Shown here piece by piece: positions 6,373-15,208 of a stretch of DNA of 64,000 bases. Numbering within the stretch: position 1 is the first letter of the stretch; each line of letters opens with the position of its first letter. Source of the DNA: Denitrobacterium detoxificans (GTDB taxonomy: Bacteria > Actinomycetota > Coriobacteriia > Coriobacteriales > Eggerthellaceae). The stretch is taken from positions 1 to 64,000 of the forward strand of contig NZ_SUUH01000006.1 in assembly GCF_015062615.1 (NCBI RefSeq), in the 5' to 3' direction. The translations under genes and the position numbers were made by a program. The notes under the pieces are model-generated. The model was not told the origin of the DNA and ran no database searches. It was given only the letters and a program-made list of their open reading frames with translations.

Positions 6373-7686
6373 CTATTCGTGCAGCGCGTCGAGAATCTCG
6401 CCAACGCTTCGACACACTTCGGCCTTTGCCTTCTCGATGTCGATGGTCTTGTATTCGCCATTCTCGTAGAGCACCTTGCCATCGCACATGGTCAGCAGCA
6501 CGTCTGCGCCGTTTGCGCTGTACAGCAGGTTCGTCGCCATGTCGTAGACGGGACACATCCAGGGCGTATCGACATCGATGACCACCAGGTCGGCTTTCTT
6601 GTCTACGGCAAGGACGCCGCAATCGGAGCGCCCCTGCGCGCGTGCGCCGTTGATCGTGAGCATTTGCAGCGCTTGCTTTGGCGTGATGACGGTTGGGTCG
6701 AGCGCGTTGCCCTTCTGCGAGCAGGCAAGCAGGTATGCGCTCTGCAGGATGTTGTGCGTGTTGTTCGAGGCCATGCCGTCGGTGCCCAGGCTGCAGTTCA
6801 CGCCGGCGTCGATCATGGCTTGCACGGGCGCAAACCCGCTGGCCAGCTTCATGTTGCTGGCGGGATTCAGGCTTACGTTCACGCCCTTGCGCGCCATGAG
6901 TTCGATGTCGCTGGGCTCGACCCACACGCAGTGGGCGGCGGTAACGGGAACGTCGAACGCGCCGAGTGAATCGAACCAGGCGGCCGGGGTCATGCCGTCG
7001 TGCCGCTGCTTGCATTCTTCGTGCTCGGTCTGCGTTTCCGACATGTGGATATGCAGGCCGGCGTTGTTCGCCTTGGCTTCCGCCACGCAGCGCTCGATCA
7101 TGCCCTGCGGCGTGGTGTATTCGGCGTGCACGCACATGTCGATGCGAATGCGCCCGTCGGCCGCCAGATGGTATTCGTCGAAGAGCTGCTTGTTCAGCGC
7201 GGCAACGGGAAGCGTGTCGTAGTCGGTTTCCACGAAGCACATGGTGCCGCCGTCGCAATGGTTCGCCTTCATGCCCGCTTCGATGGCGGCCTTGCAGCGA
7301 TCGATGGTCCCGAAGTACATGTCGGTGTAGCCCACGATGCCGTAGCGCAGCATTTCGGCTTGCGCGAGCATGCAGCCCCAATAATGGTGGCCGTGTTCCA
7401 CGCTCATCTTTCCCTCGAAGGGCCAAACGGTATCGTTGAGCCATTGCTGTAGGGGCTGGTTTTCCGCGTAGCCACGCAGGAGCGTCATGGGAGTGTGGGC
7501 ATGCGTGTTGTAGAAGGCGCTCATGAGGAGCTTGCCGTGTCCGTCGTAGCGCTCTCCAAAGCGTTCGGGATCGGTGGGCTCGGTGGCGCCTACGTAGGTG
7601 ATGGTGCTGCCTTCAACTCCTACGAACTGATCTTTCTGCCAGTCGAGGTTTTCATCGAGAACATTGATGTGGGTGAATAGCATCAT
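6373..7686 (-). CDS. Amidohydrolase, MtaD/chlorohydrolase-type deaminase
   Basis: A 437-aa metal-dependent hydrolase of the MTA/SAH deaminase - Atz/Trz group. The metal ligands are visible in order: NTHAHTP (HxH) near residue 62, HIHMSETQ, VTAAHCVW, and LGTDGMASNN. The family deaminates or dechlorinates purines, triazines or methylthioadenosine; 5'-methylthioadenosine/S-adenosylhomocysteine deaminase is the commonest annotation. Two adjacent ATGs (7686 and 7683) follow a GAAGGGGG site; either could be used. It lies 162 bp downstream of the redox operon on the same strand and may be a separate unit. Confidence 0.85.
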   Translation of the reverse strand: MMLFTHINVLDENLDWQKDQFVGVEGSTITYVGATEPTDPERFGERYDGHGKLLMSAFYNTHAHTPMTLLRGYAENQPLQQWLNDTVWPFEGKMSVEHGHHYWGCMLAQAEMLRYGIVGYTDMYFGTIDRCKAAIEAGMKANHCDGGTMCFVETDYDTLPVAALNKQLFDEYHLAADGRIRIDMCVHAEYTTPQGMIERCVAEAKANNAGLHIHMSETQTEHEECKQRHDGMTPAAWFDSLGAFDVPVTAAHCVWVEPSDIELMARKGVNVSLNPASNMKLASGFAPVQAMIDAGVNCSLGTDGMASNNTHNILQSAYLLACSQKGNALDPTVITPKQALQMLTINGARAQGRSDCGVLAVDKKADLVVIDVDTPWMCPVYDMATNLLYSANGADVLLTMCDGKVLYENGEYKTIDIEKAKAEVCRSVGEILDALHE

Positions 7687-7848
7687 CGGCCCCCTTCGCT
7701 GCGCCCTTCGTTATGTAAGGATGATACCCACGCGATATCCTTTTCGCAAGGGAACGCCAGTTGATGCGATAGACCAGATCTTCGGTGACGTAGCAAATGC
7801 AATCGCCGGCGATCTCGTCGATGGCTACGTCGGCCCTACGCGTGTTGG

Positions 7849-9168
7849 CTAGGATTTGCTGCCTGGTTCGCTTTGGGAGAGCCGTTCGGCCACCCAGGCG
7901 CCCTGTTCGCCTTGCCACATGTTCGTGAGGTTGGCGAACACCCGTGACCAGTCGATGCGCATGTCGAATGCCACTTCCAGGTAATTCAGGCTGCCTATGC
8001 CATTCCATCGTGCGTTACCTTCCTGCGCCTGCATCCATCGTTCGAAGGCGTAGGTATACGCGCAGGTGGGGCACACGGTAACGAGCGTATGCGCGCCTGC
8101 TTGCTCGCAGAGGCGGAAGGACCGGCAGGTGCGGCTGCGAGCCAGGTTGGGATCGTAGGCGTTCACGGCGCCGCCTGCACCGCAGCACCAAGCGTCTTCG
8201 TCCGTACAGGGGAAGGGCTTGGCGTTTGTGCGCTCGAAGAGAGCGCGCACCGCAGGGCCATGAATGCTTGCGCGGTCGTTGCAGGAGGTCACAACAGACA
8301 AGGGGAGCGTGCAATCGGGCAGGCTCTCGTCGTCCATGCGCACTCCCGCATCAAAAAGAAGCTGGGCAAGGGGTACGAATTCCATGCCGGGGGCAACCGC
8401 TGCGGCTGCGGCTTCCAGCTGCCTATCGCAACCAGGGCATACGCCCACGATGCGGCGAACGCCTTGGTCCTTTGCGGCTGCGATGACGCGCTCTCGCCAG
8501 GTCTGCGCTCGCTCAACTTCGCCCGCGCATTCCAGGGGCCATGCGCAGCACTGCGTAGCGAGTAGGGTGGGCCCAACGTGCTCGTTGAGCCATGCGTATG
8601 CTGCGCGCGTGAGCTCGGGTGCGTAGGTACAGAGCGTGCATCCGGGGAAGAACAGCGTCTCGGCATGCGCTTTGCGCGCGGCCGCTTCCTGAATGGTGGC
8701 GCCTTCGGTTTCGTCGATGCTGGGAACTTCCAGGAGCGATAGGTCGCTATAGTCGATGTTCCAAACGTGGCGGTATACGCTGAACGTGTTCCACGTGCAA
8801 TCGGTCTTGATCATGCCCACGTCGGAATCGGGGATGTATTGCGCCCCTCGCAGCAAGGCGCGCCAGGGCTGCCACAGGTCGCTCATGCTCAGCTGCTGAG
8901 GGCAGTGGACGGTGCAGCGATTGCATGATTCGCACGAACGGAGGAACTGGTAGAGCGAGGGGTGGCCATCGATTCCTTCGCGTGTGCTCTGTACGTCGCG
9001 GGCGTCGCCTATCGCGTCGTTGCTTTCCTTGCAGATGGCGCGAATGTTCCACGTGCGCGATTCCAGCAGGTCGCATCGTGTGGTGCAGGTGCCGCACGCG
9101 ATGCATTGGTCTTCCAGGTTGGCAATGGCGTCCCTAGTGCGTTCAAGCAGCGTGGTGAAATCAGCCAT
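7849..9168 (-). CDS. CCG-domain Fe-S oxidoreductase (HdrD/GlpC-like)
   Basis: A 439-aa cytosolic electron carrier. The N-terminus has two ferredoxin-type clusters: CIACGTCTTRC (from C22) and CESCNRCTVHCPQ. Two cysteine-rich CCG modules follow, seen as FFPGCTLCTYAPE / CCAWPLECAG and WCCGAGGAVN / VCPTCAYTY. This architecture is that of heterodisulfide reductase subunit D, GlpC and lactate-utilisation LutA-type proteins. The ATG at 9168 (GGAGG upstream) overlaps the end of the GNAT gene by 8 bp, so the two are translationally coupled. A second protein of the same type is encoded at the top of the cluster (15209-16399). Likely role: electron transfer to or from the molybdoenzyme of the operon. 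Confidence 0.85.
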   Translation of the reverse strand: MADFTTLLERTRDAIANLEDQCIACGTCTTRCDLLESRTWNIRAICKESNDAIGDARDVQSTREGIDGHPSLYQFLRSCESCNRCTVHCPQQLSMSDLWQPWRALLRGAQYIPDSDVGMIKTDCTWNTFSVYRHVWNIDYSDLSLLEVPSIDETEGATIQEAAARKAHAETLFFPGCTLCTYAPELTRAAYAWLNEHVGPTLLATQCCAWPLECAGEVERAQTWRERVIAAAKDQGVRRIVGVCPGCDRQLEAAAAAVAPGMEFVPLAQLLFDAGVRMDDESLPDCTLPLSVVTSCNDRASIHGPAVRALFERTNAKPFPCTDEDAWCCGAGGAVNAYDPNLARSRTCRSFRLCEQAGAHTLVTVCPTCAYTYAFERWMQAQEGNARWNGIGSLNYLEVAFDMRIDWSRVFANLTNMWQGEQGAWVAERLSQSEPGSKS

Positions 9169-9628
9169 GCGTTGCCTCCAGCGTGAGAATGAACGCGACG
9201 GGCTGGCATGCTGCACGGTCGGCGCAATGCTCGCAATCTTCTTCCAGGTCGCCCGATATTTCGTCGAATGAAATCTCGGTGCCGCCCAGCGCACGGTAGA
9301 ACCCCGCCGCATCGCCGCGGGAAACCAGCTTGAGAGCGTGATGCTGTTCCAGTTCCGCCTGCATGAGCGCGCGTCCTACGCCGTGGCCTTGCCAGGCGGG
9401 CATAACGGCAACGGGGGCGACATGAGGCCCCTTGCTGGTTTCTTGAATGCGAATGTACCCGATGAGCGTTCCGTTGCTATCCACCGCAACCGTGGCGTTT
9501 TGCCAATCGGCGGCCAAGCCCATGCCCCCTAGTTGCATGAGGGCGCGTACGGCTTGCTCGTCTGTGGCAATGGCCTTGCGGAGTGAGTACTCGTTTGCCT
9601 GTTGACGGTCGTGCGTTGAATCGTTCAT
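9161..9628 (-). CDS. GNAT N-acetyltransferase with C-terminal Cys motif
   Basis: A 155-aa GCN5-related acetyltransferase. The acetyl-CoA loop reads MPAWQGHGVGRALM (Q/R-x-x-G-x-G/A), preceded by the VAPVAV strand. A short C-terminal extension carries CEHCADRAAC, a possible metal site not typical of the fold. It overlaps the next gene by 8 bp and sits within the molybdoenzyme operon, suggesting it modifies a pathway product or partner, but the substrate cannot be read from sequence. Confidence 0.8.
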   Translation of the reverse strand: MNDSTHDRQQANEYSLRKAIATDEQAVRALMQLGGMGLAADWQNATVAVDSNGTLIGYIRIQETSKGPHVAPVAVMPAWQGHGVGRALMQAELEQHHALKLVSRGDAAGFYRALGGTEISFDEISGDLEEDCEHCADRAACQPVAFILTLEATHG

Positions 9629-9642
9629 GACGCCTCCCGGTT

Positions 9643-10668
9643 TTAGGGCAGGTAGACCTTGGCGCGCGATTGGGGAATGGCCCGCTTCGATAGCTCCCGC
9701 AGCCCCTTTACCACCGTGGGCATCATGCTGCGGGGAATGCCCATGAACAGGTGGTCACGGGGAACGTCGGTGGCCGCGCGGTTGCCGTAGCAGCCAAGCG
9801 ACAGGTTCATGACGCCCTCTTCGCGTGGGATGAGCACGGCTTCGACGCACATGCTGTTGTATCCGGAAACGCGGTAGTTGAAGCGCTTGCCTGTATAGTA
9901 CGAAGCGCTCATGGTGAGCCACATCATCTGCTCGGCGTCGCCGGTGACCACCACCACGTCGGGGGTGGTTGCCGCCTTGGCGAGCGGCGTTGCCACGGTG
10001 GCATCGGTGCTGCGCTGCGGCAGGCGCGGGCGCTCGGCCACCATTTGGGAGGCGGCCTCCATGGTGTCGAGCTTATGGAACAGGATGTAGAGCTCTCCGC
10101 TGGCCAGCTTCGGGGGCACGTCAGTCATGCCCAGGATGGAGGTGCCGTCGGGGCATGAATGCCGGTTGGGTGGCAGCATGATGGAGCGCCCCAAGCGCGC
10201 GTACGCGAGCTGCTGGCAGAAGCGCATGCGCGTGGTGGGTACGGGAACGTCGGGCAGGGGCGCGCCGGCGGGAATGAGCGTGAGCGCAACGGGCTCGGCC
10301 TGCAGTTGCAGTACGTCCTTTAGCACCGCTGCCCATTCGACGTAGAGGTCTTGTTCCTTTTGCGGTAGCGGGGCGGCCTTTTCCCTGTTTTGGAAGGGGT
10401 CGTATGCGATCCCGTCGCCCTCAATGCGAATGGCGCTTACGGGGCATTGCCCCTCGCACGTCTTGCAGCCGACGCATCGTTCCGGCTGCACGGCAACGGG
10501 AGTGTCGGTGGCGTCTTCTTGCCCCTCGCGGACGATGGACTGCATCTCGTAGACGTCCATGGGGCAGAAGGCCGCGCAGAGCCCGCAGCCTACGCAGAGG
10601 CTGGCGTCGTGCTTGATGCGATACGTTACCTTGGGGCCGTCATCGGCGCCGGTGTCCCAATCCTTCAC
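9643..10668 (-). CDS. Ferredoxin-DUF169 fusion protein
   Basis: A 341-aa fusion. The first 90 residues are a 2x[4Fe-4S] ferredoxin (CVGCGLCAAFCPMD and CVGCKTCEGQCPVS). From about residue 110 the sequence follows DUF169: an 'EPVALTLIPAG' start, R-x-CQQLAYARLG, SCPDGTSILG, and a late GCYGNRAATD. DUF169 proteins are uncharacterised, often fused or adjacent to redox enzymes. The start is GTG at 10668, ten bases after AAAGGAGG and overlapping the upstream stop (GTGA), which fits translational coupling to the radical SAM gene. Confidence 0.85.
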   Translation of the reverse strand: MKDWDTGADDGPKVTYRIKHDASLCVGCGLCAAFCPMDVYEMQSIVREGQEDATDTPVAVQPERCVGCKTCEGQCPVSAIRIEGDGIAYDPFQNREKAAPLPQKEQDLYVEWAAVLKDVLQLQAEPVALTLIPAGAPLPDVPVPTTRMRFCQQLAYARLGRSIMLPPNRHSCPDGTSILGMTDVPPKLASGELYILFHKLDTMEAASQMVAERPRLPQRSTDATVATPLAKAATTPDVVVVTGDAEQMMWLTMSASYYTGKRFNYRVSGYNSMCVEAVLIPREEGVMNLSLGCYGNRAATDVPRDHLFMGIPRSMMPTVVKGLRELSKRAIPQSRAKVYLP

Positions 10669-11963
10669 TGGGAACCGCCCTCCTTTCGGCCGAGCGATGG
10701 GTAGATGCGGTTGCCTTGCGCGTCGTTGAGTTCGCTGCTGCAGAACGGGATGAGCCTGTCGTCGACGGTGGCGTGGAACATCGAGCATTGCTCCAGGCGC
10801 TCCAGGTCGATGTTGCTGCGGTCCATGTAGTCCATGATGATGAGCGACAGCCCGCCTTCGAACTGGGGAATCGTACGCGCGGCGATGTCCCAGAGCACCG
10901 CGCCCTGAGGCGAGTGCGGGTCGTAGTACGACAGGTAGTCTTCATGCGAAAGCCCACGCGTGATGGGCGTGTAGCCATCGGGCGTGCGCGCCAGGTACGT
11001 GCCTGCGTCGCAGAGCGGATGCGAGGAACCCAATGGCACCATGTCGTCCGCGAGGATAAGGCCGTCGGTCTGCTCTTCCAGCAGTGCGAATGTGTCGCCC
11101 ATGGTGAGGGGCTTGCTGCGTTTCACGTCGAAGCGGCCGCTTTCGAAGGCCGGCTGCAATGCCACGCCCACGACCACGTCGTTGTTCTGAATCGCGAATC
11201 GAATGACATTGCCCACTTGTTCTTCGTTCACGCCGCCGACGATGGTCATGGCTAGCACGACCTGCACGCCGCATTCGCGGCAGTTCTGAATGGCGCGCAG
11301 CTTCACATCGAGCAGGTCGGCGCCGCGCGTGGCCAGGTAGGGCTCGGGCGTCGTGCCGTCGAATTGCAGGTAGATGCCCGAAATGCCCGCTTCGCGTAGC
11401 TCGAGCAGGTAGTCCTTGCTTCGTGCGATGGCAAGGCCATTGGTGCTGATCTCGATTGCCTGAATGCCCACTTCGCGGCCAATGCGCACGATGTCCGGCA
11501 GGTCGTCGCGCACGGTGGGTTCGCCGCCCGTAAGGTTCACGCCGCAATCGCAGCCCGCGGTATCGCGGATCGTCTGGAAGATGGCGCGGAAGTCTTCCGT
11601 GGGAAGCTCGTTGTCGTCTCCGTGCGCGGCCATGAAGCATACGGGGCACCTCAGGTTGCAACGCTGGGTGAGCTCGATGCCCACTTGCGTGGGACGCCGC
11701 ACGTGATGCGTGCAGATGCCGCACGAAAACGGGCAGGGTGCCGTCATGGGCCTGGTCACCGCTGGGGCGGTGGCGGGCAGCGCCCGTGCGCAGTAGCGTT
11801 CGTATTGTTCCGCATCGGGCCAGCGATATGCTTGGAAGAAGCCATGTTCGGGGCAGGTGCGCTCCATCCATACGGTGCCATCGTCGTGCTCTACCACGCG
11901 CGCGGGCAATTGCTTCAGGCATTCGGGGCAGATGCTGCGGGTTGTGCTAATGAGCCGCGACAT
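10665..11963 (-). CDS. Radical SAM enzyme with N-terminal zinc-ribbon (Tes/MJ0619-like)
   Basis: A 432-aa protein. Residues 12-45 form a metal-binding lead-in (CPECLKQLP then CPEHGFFQ), and GICTHH adds further ligands. The radical SAM cluster motif is CNLRCPVC, followed by LTGGEPTVRDD (SAM-binding GGE) and ISTNGLAI. The zinc-ribbon-plus-rSAM layout matches archaeal MJ0619 / tetraether-lipid-synthase-like enzymes, which make unusual C-C or methyl-transfer products; here the product is unknown. A SPASM-like C-terminal domain is not obvious. The ATG at 11963 lies eight bases after the DUF2064 stop. Confidence 0.8.
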   Translation of the reverse strand: MSRLISTTRSICPECLKQLPARVVEHDDGTVWMERTCPEHGFFQAYRWPDAEQYERYCARALPATAPAVTRPMTAPCPFSCGICTHHVRRPTQVGIELTQRCNLRCPVCFMAAHGDDNELPTEDFRAIFQTIRDTAGCDCGVNLTGGEPTVRDDLPDIVRIGREVGIQAIEISTNGLAIARSKDYLLELREAGISGIYLQFDGTTPEPYLATRGADLLDVKLRAIQNCRECGVQVVLAMTIVGGVNEEQVGNVIRFAIQNNDVVVGVALQPAFESGRFDVKRSKPLTMGDTFALLEEQTDGLILADDMVPLGSSHPLCDAGTYLARTPDGYTPITRGLSHEDYLSYYDPHSPQGAVLWDIAARTIPQFEGGLSLIIMDYMDRSNIDLERLEQCSMFHATVDDRLIPFCSSELNDAQGNRIYPSLGRKEGGSQ

Positions 11964-11971
11964 GGGAGTCC

Positions 11972-12838
11972 CTACTCGTCGATTTCTTCGCGGCTGTCGA
12001 AATTGCGATTGGGCGGAGTGGTGACCTTCAGACCGAATGCGCGGATGAATTCGAGCGTGCGATGGGGCACGAATACATCTTGGAACTGGCTGGCGTACTC
12101 CAGCGCGTTGATGACGGAGATGACGTGGGCGAAATCTTCGATGTTGTCCACGTCGCCCACGGGCTCGAGCAGCGCCATGGGCATGTCGCCAGCTTCGCGG
12201 CCCTTGTCCAGGTACGCCTGCAGGGCAGGACGCCCGTCGAGGTTGTAATAGACCGTCTGATGGTTCATGCCGCAGTTGTGCGTGTAGCCCACCAGCGAGG
12301 TTCCGCCCGCCTGGCAGGGTGCGAGAACCATGCCGCCCGTTGGGTAGCGCTTCTGGAATTCGTGCAGGTAGTTGTAGGCGTCGATGATGTGATCGCGCGG
12401 AATGATGGGGATGTCGCCGCCAACCGAAATGCACGTTTCGTAACCCAGGTCGAAGATCTGCTGGAATGCGTCATCGAAGTGGTCGTCGAACACTTTCCCG
12501 TGGTCTTCGATGAGGTGAATCTCGCGCGGCCAGCTTTGCCCCTTTTCGAAGATCTCGCGCATCTTCTCGACGTGCTTATGAGGGGTGGTGCTTACGAAGA
12601 CGTCGTATACCCGTTCCGGAACGGTGGGGTCCGCTTCGCGTTCGCGCTTGTTTTGCTCTTCCAGGCGATCGAGCGCCTGCATGGTGCATTCGAGCACGTC
12701 AAACATCATGCGATGGAACAGCGTGGAAGCCTGCAAGGGCGTGAACGGCCCATCGTGCATGGTGGTAAGCCGCGTCTTCACCAGGCCGGGAATGGGCGGC
12801 TTCGAGAACATAAGGAATGCGTTCTTCTGAACGGTCAT
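11972..12838 (-). CDS. DUF2064 / TIGR04282 sugar-nucleotide-type transferase
   Basis: A 288-aa soluble transferase. The N-terminal motif FSKPPIPGLVKTRLTTMHDG is the DUF2064 signature, and SVGGDIPIIP is the metal-binding acidic strand (D for D-x-P). The family is annotated as rSAM/selenodomain-associated transferase or arsenosugar-biosynthesis glycosyltransferase and is related to nucleotidyltransferases such as CofC. Its position directly before a radical SAM gene fits the family's known association, though the radical SAM partner here is not ArsS. GAGGGGG precedes the ATG. It is longer than usual, with an inserted charged helix (residues about 58-70). Confidence 0.8.
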   Translation of the reverse strand: MTVQKNAFLMFSKPPIPGLVKTRLTTMHDGPFTPLQASTLFHRMMFDVLECTMQALDRLEEQNKREREADPTVPERVYDVFVSTTPHKHVEKMREIFEKGQSWPREIHLIEDHGKVFDDHFDDAFQQIFDLGYETCISVGGDIPIIPRDHIIDAYNYLHEFQKRYPTGGMVLAPCQAGGTSLVGYTHNCGMNHQTVYYNLDGRPALQAYLDKGREAGDMPMALLEPVGDVDNIEDFAHVISVINALEYASQFQDVFVPHRTLEFIRAFGLKVTTPPNRNFDSREEIDE

Positions 12839-12851
12839 GGTATCCCCCTCA

Positions 12852-15074
12852 CTACGCGTTGCTTGATGACGCGCTGTCGAACTCGATGGGACGCGAAGTC
12901 TTTTCCACGAGTGCCTCTATGCCATTATAGGTCCAGGTGCCGATGAGCGGCTCGCAGCCTTCGATGCCGTTGTCGGTGAGCATGTTGATATTGCTGGTCA
13001 GCGAGCCCGAGAAACCCGGTGCGCCTGGGGGCGTTTCGGGAAGCCACCAGCCGTATTCGGCGCTTGCCACCCCTTCGGGCATGTCCTGGAATGCGACGTT
13101 GAACACGGCACTGCCATTCTTGTTGCTCAGGCGTGCCCAGTCTCCTTCGGCAAGCCCCAACGCCCGTGCCGTGGTGGGCGCCATGGTTACCCGAGGGTAC
13201 GGCCTGCGTTGCCTGAAGTCCTGGTTGTGGAAGTACGACGACCCCCAGAAGGGCTGGGAGCGGGCGCCTGTGATGAGCACCACCTTGCCCGTGGCAAGGT
13301 CTGCCCGTGGGATGCTCTGGGAAATGGGTTGCGGGTACGCCGAACCGCCCAGCTGCTCGATGAGCGACGAGGCGAGTTCCACCTTTCCCGACGGCGTGGC
13401 AAATCCCCGGGGCTTTCCCTGCCCGTTTCGCTGCTCGTGCTTGCGGAAGGTGGGGGCAGGCGCGAACATGCCCTCGTTGGCGAACTGCTCGAACGTGATG
13501 CCCACCGGCTCGAAGAGGTAATCAAGCTCCTCTTCGAGCGTGGCATGGGGCCATTCTGCTCCCATGCCAAGCCGTAGGGCAAGCTCGCGCATGATGTCGT
13601 AGTCGTTGCGTCGCTCGTGCAGGGGCGGAATGACCGCGGCGCCTCCGTAGGCGAAGTCGGCGACGCCGCCATGAATCTGGCAGTTGGGGCGCTCCAGCGC
13701 GCCTGCGGCGGGGAGCACGTAGTCGGCCAGCTGAGCCGTGGGCGTAAGACGATAGTCGACCACGACGCATAGGTCGAGCGATTGGAGCGCCTCCAGCACG
13801 AGTTTCGTATTCGCGTAGGTGAGCACGGGGTTTGCCCCCATGACGAAGAGCGCACGGATGGGGTAGGGCTCTCCCGTGACCATGGCGCGCATGACCATGC
13901 CCGGATGCGCGGACGACAGGTAGCGTTCGGGCAGCGAACTTCCGAATTGCTTTGCGTAGTCGTTTATCAGGTTGTATCCGCTGTAGCTTTGAAGCGGCGT
14001 GGTGTTCAGCTGCCACGCTCGGTCTTCCTGCGAAAGCAGGTCGGGGCGTTCCATGGCCGCTTCGGCCCTAAATGAGCTGCGCTGGTGCAGGAAGCATGCG
14101 CCGGGGCGGTCGACGTTGCCCGTGAGGGCGCGCAGCAGGCAGAGCGAACGTACGGTGGGTTCCGCATTCGGTCCCAGCTGGTCGATGCCGCGACCCGAAA
14201 GCAGCACGCCGGGAGTGTGGGTGGCATAGAGACGCGCGGCCTTGCGTATGTTCTCGGCGGGGACGCCGCAGAGTTCCTGCGCGCGTTCGGGCTCATATGA
14301 ACGCACATGCTCGCGCAGCCCGCTGAAGCCCACGCACCAGGTGCTCACAAATTCGCGGTCGAAGAGCCCTTCTTCGATGATGACGTTGAGCAGCGAAAGG
14401 GCTAGCACGGGGTCGGTGCCGGGCCAGGGGGCAAGGTGCACGTCGGCCTGGCGTGCGGTTGCGGTGGCGCGGCAATCTACGACCACCAGCGGAACGCCCG
14501 CTGCGTGCCGCTCTTTGATCTGGCTCCAGAATAGCGAGTTGTCGCTGATGGCTGGATTGGTTGCCCAGAGCATGATGCATTGGGTGTGGTCGTTGAGGTC
14601 GGGGTCGGTGGGCCATCCGAAGGTGATGGCATCCATGAAGATGCGCGGGTCCCAGCAGATTTGCCCAATGCCCATGTTGTTGGGGCTTCCGAATTGGTTC
14701 ATGAAGCGGTGCAGGGGCCAGTAGGTGGTGTGAGGCCCCGCGATGGCGCTTGCCAGCGTTCGCGCGCCATATTCGCCCCGTAGGCCTTCGAGCCTGCTTG
14801 CGATATCGTCGAGCGCTTCGTCCCAGGTGACGCGCTCGAATTTGCCGCTGCCACGTTCCCCAACGCGGCGAAGCGGGTAGTTCAGGCGGTCGGGGGCATC
14901 CAGGTCGTCGAGGTTCATGCGCCATCTGCGGCAGCGCGAGGAGATGGATGCGTCGTAGGGATAGCGCGTGGGGTCGGGGGCGATGTCTGTGATGCGGCCG
15001 TCTTCGACGGTCGCAGTTAGGCCACACAGATACCCGCAGTAGCTGCAATTGCCCTTGCGCATCTCGATCGTCAT
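12852..15074 (-). CDS. DMSO-reductase-family molybdopterin oxidoreductase
   Basis: A 740-aa catalytic subunit. CSYCGYLC with a later Cys at C48 supplies the N-terminal [4Fe-4S] cluster; the bis-MGD domains show RVTWDEALDDIASRL, IMLWATNPAI, VDCRATATARQADVHL and TPTAQLADYVLPAAGALERP. The likely metal ligand is the Cys of GQICWDPR. The C-terminal region (GATPSGKVEL-like, GFSGSLTSN) resembles acetylene hydratase and Eggerthella catechol dehydroxylase relatives rather than respiratory nitrate or formate enzymes; this grouping is from memory. No Tat signal is visible, so it is probably cytosolic. GAGGGGGTCCC precedes the ATG. It heads the operon of DUF2064, radical SAM, ferredoxin-DUF169, GNAT and CCG genes. 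Confidence 0.85.
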   Translation of the reverse strand: MTIEMRKGNCSYCGYLCGLTATVEDGRITDIAPDPTRYPYDASISSRCRRWRMNLDDLDAPDRLNYPLRRVGERGSGKFERVTWDEALDDIASRLEGLRGEYGARTLASAIAGPHTTYWPLHRFMNQFGSPNNMGIGQICWDPRIFMDAITFGWPTDPDLNDHTQCIMLWATNPAISDNSLFWSQIKERHAAGVPLVVVDCRATATARQADVHLAPWPGTDPVLALSLLNVIIEEGLFDREFVSTWCVGFSGLREHVRSYEPERAQELCGVPAENIRKAARLYATHTPGVLLSGRGIDQLGPNAEPTVRSLCLLRALTGNVDRPGACFLHQRSSFRAEAAMERPDLLSQEDRAWQLNTTPLQSYSGYNLINDYAKQFGSSLPERYLSSAHPGMVMRAMVTGEPYPIRALFVMGANPVLTYANTKLVLEALQSLDLCVVVDYRLTPTAQLADYVLPAAGALERPNCQIHGGVADFAYGGAAVIPPLHERRNDYDIMRELALRLGMGAEWPHATLEEELDYLFEPVGITFEQFANEGMFAPAPTFRKHEQRNGQGKPRGFATPSGKVELASSLIEQLGGSAYPQPISQSIPRADLATGKVVLITGARSQPFWGSSYFHNQDFRQRRPYPRVTMAPTTARALGLAEGDWARLSNKNGSAVFNVAFQDMPEGVASAEYGWWLPETPPGAPGFSGSLTSNINMLTDNGIEGCEPLIGTWTYNGIEALVEKTSRPIEFDSASSSNA

Positions 15075-15208
15075 GGGACCCCCTCGGCTCAGGATTCCAT
15101 TGTATGCCTAGCTCGTGGCGTATTCTCCTTACGGCTTGTTGCCGTTTTCGTTCTAGGTGCGCCGTGCTGGGCGCACGTCGTGCTGCGTTGGGCGCTTGCC
15201 GTGCGGTG

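Noticed and set aside
11972..12838. Assigning the cluster to arsenosugar synthesis because DUF2064 proteins carry that name
   Set aside because: The companion radical SAM enzyme is not of the ArsS type and no ArsM-like methyltransferase is present.
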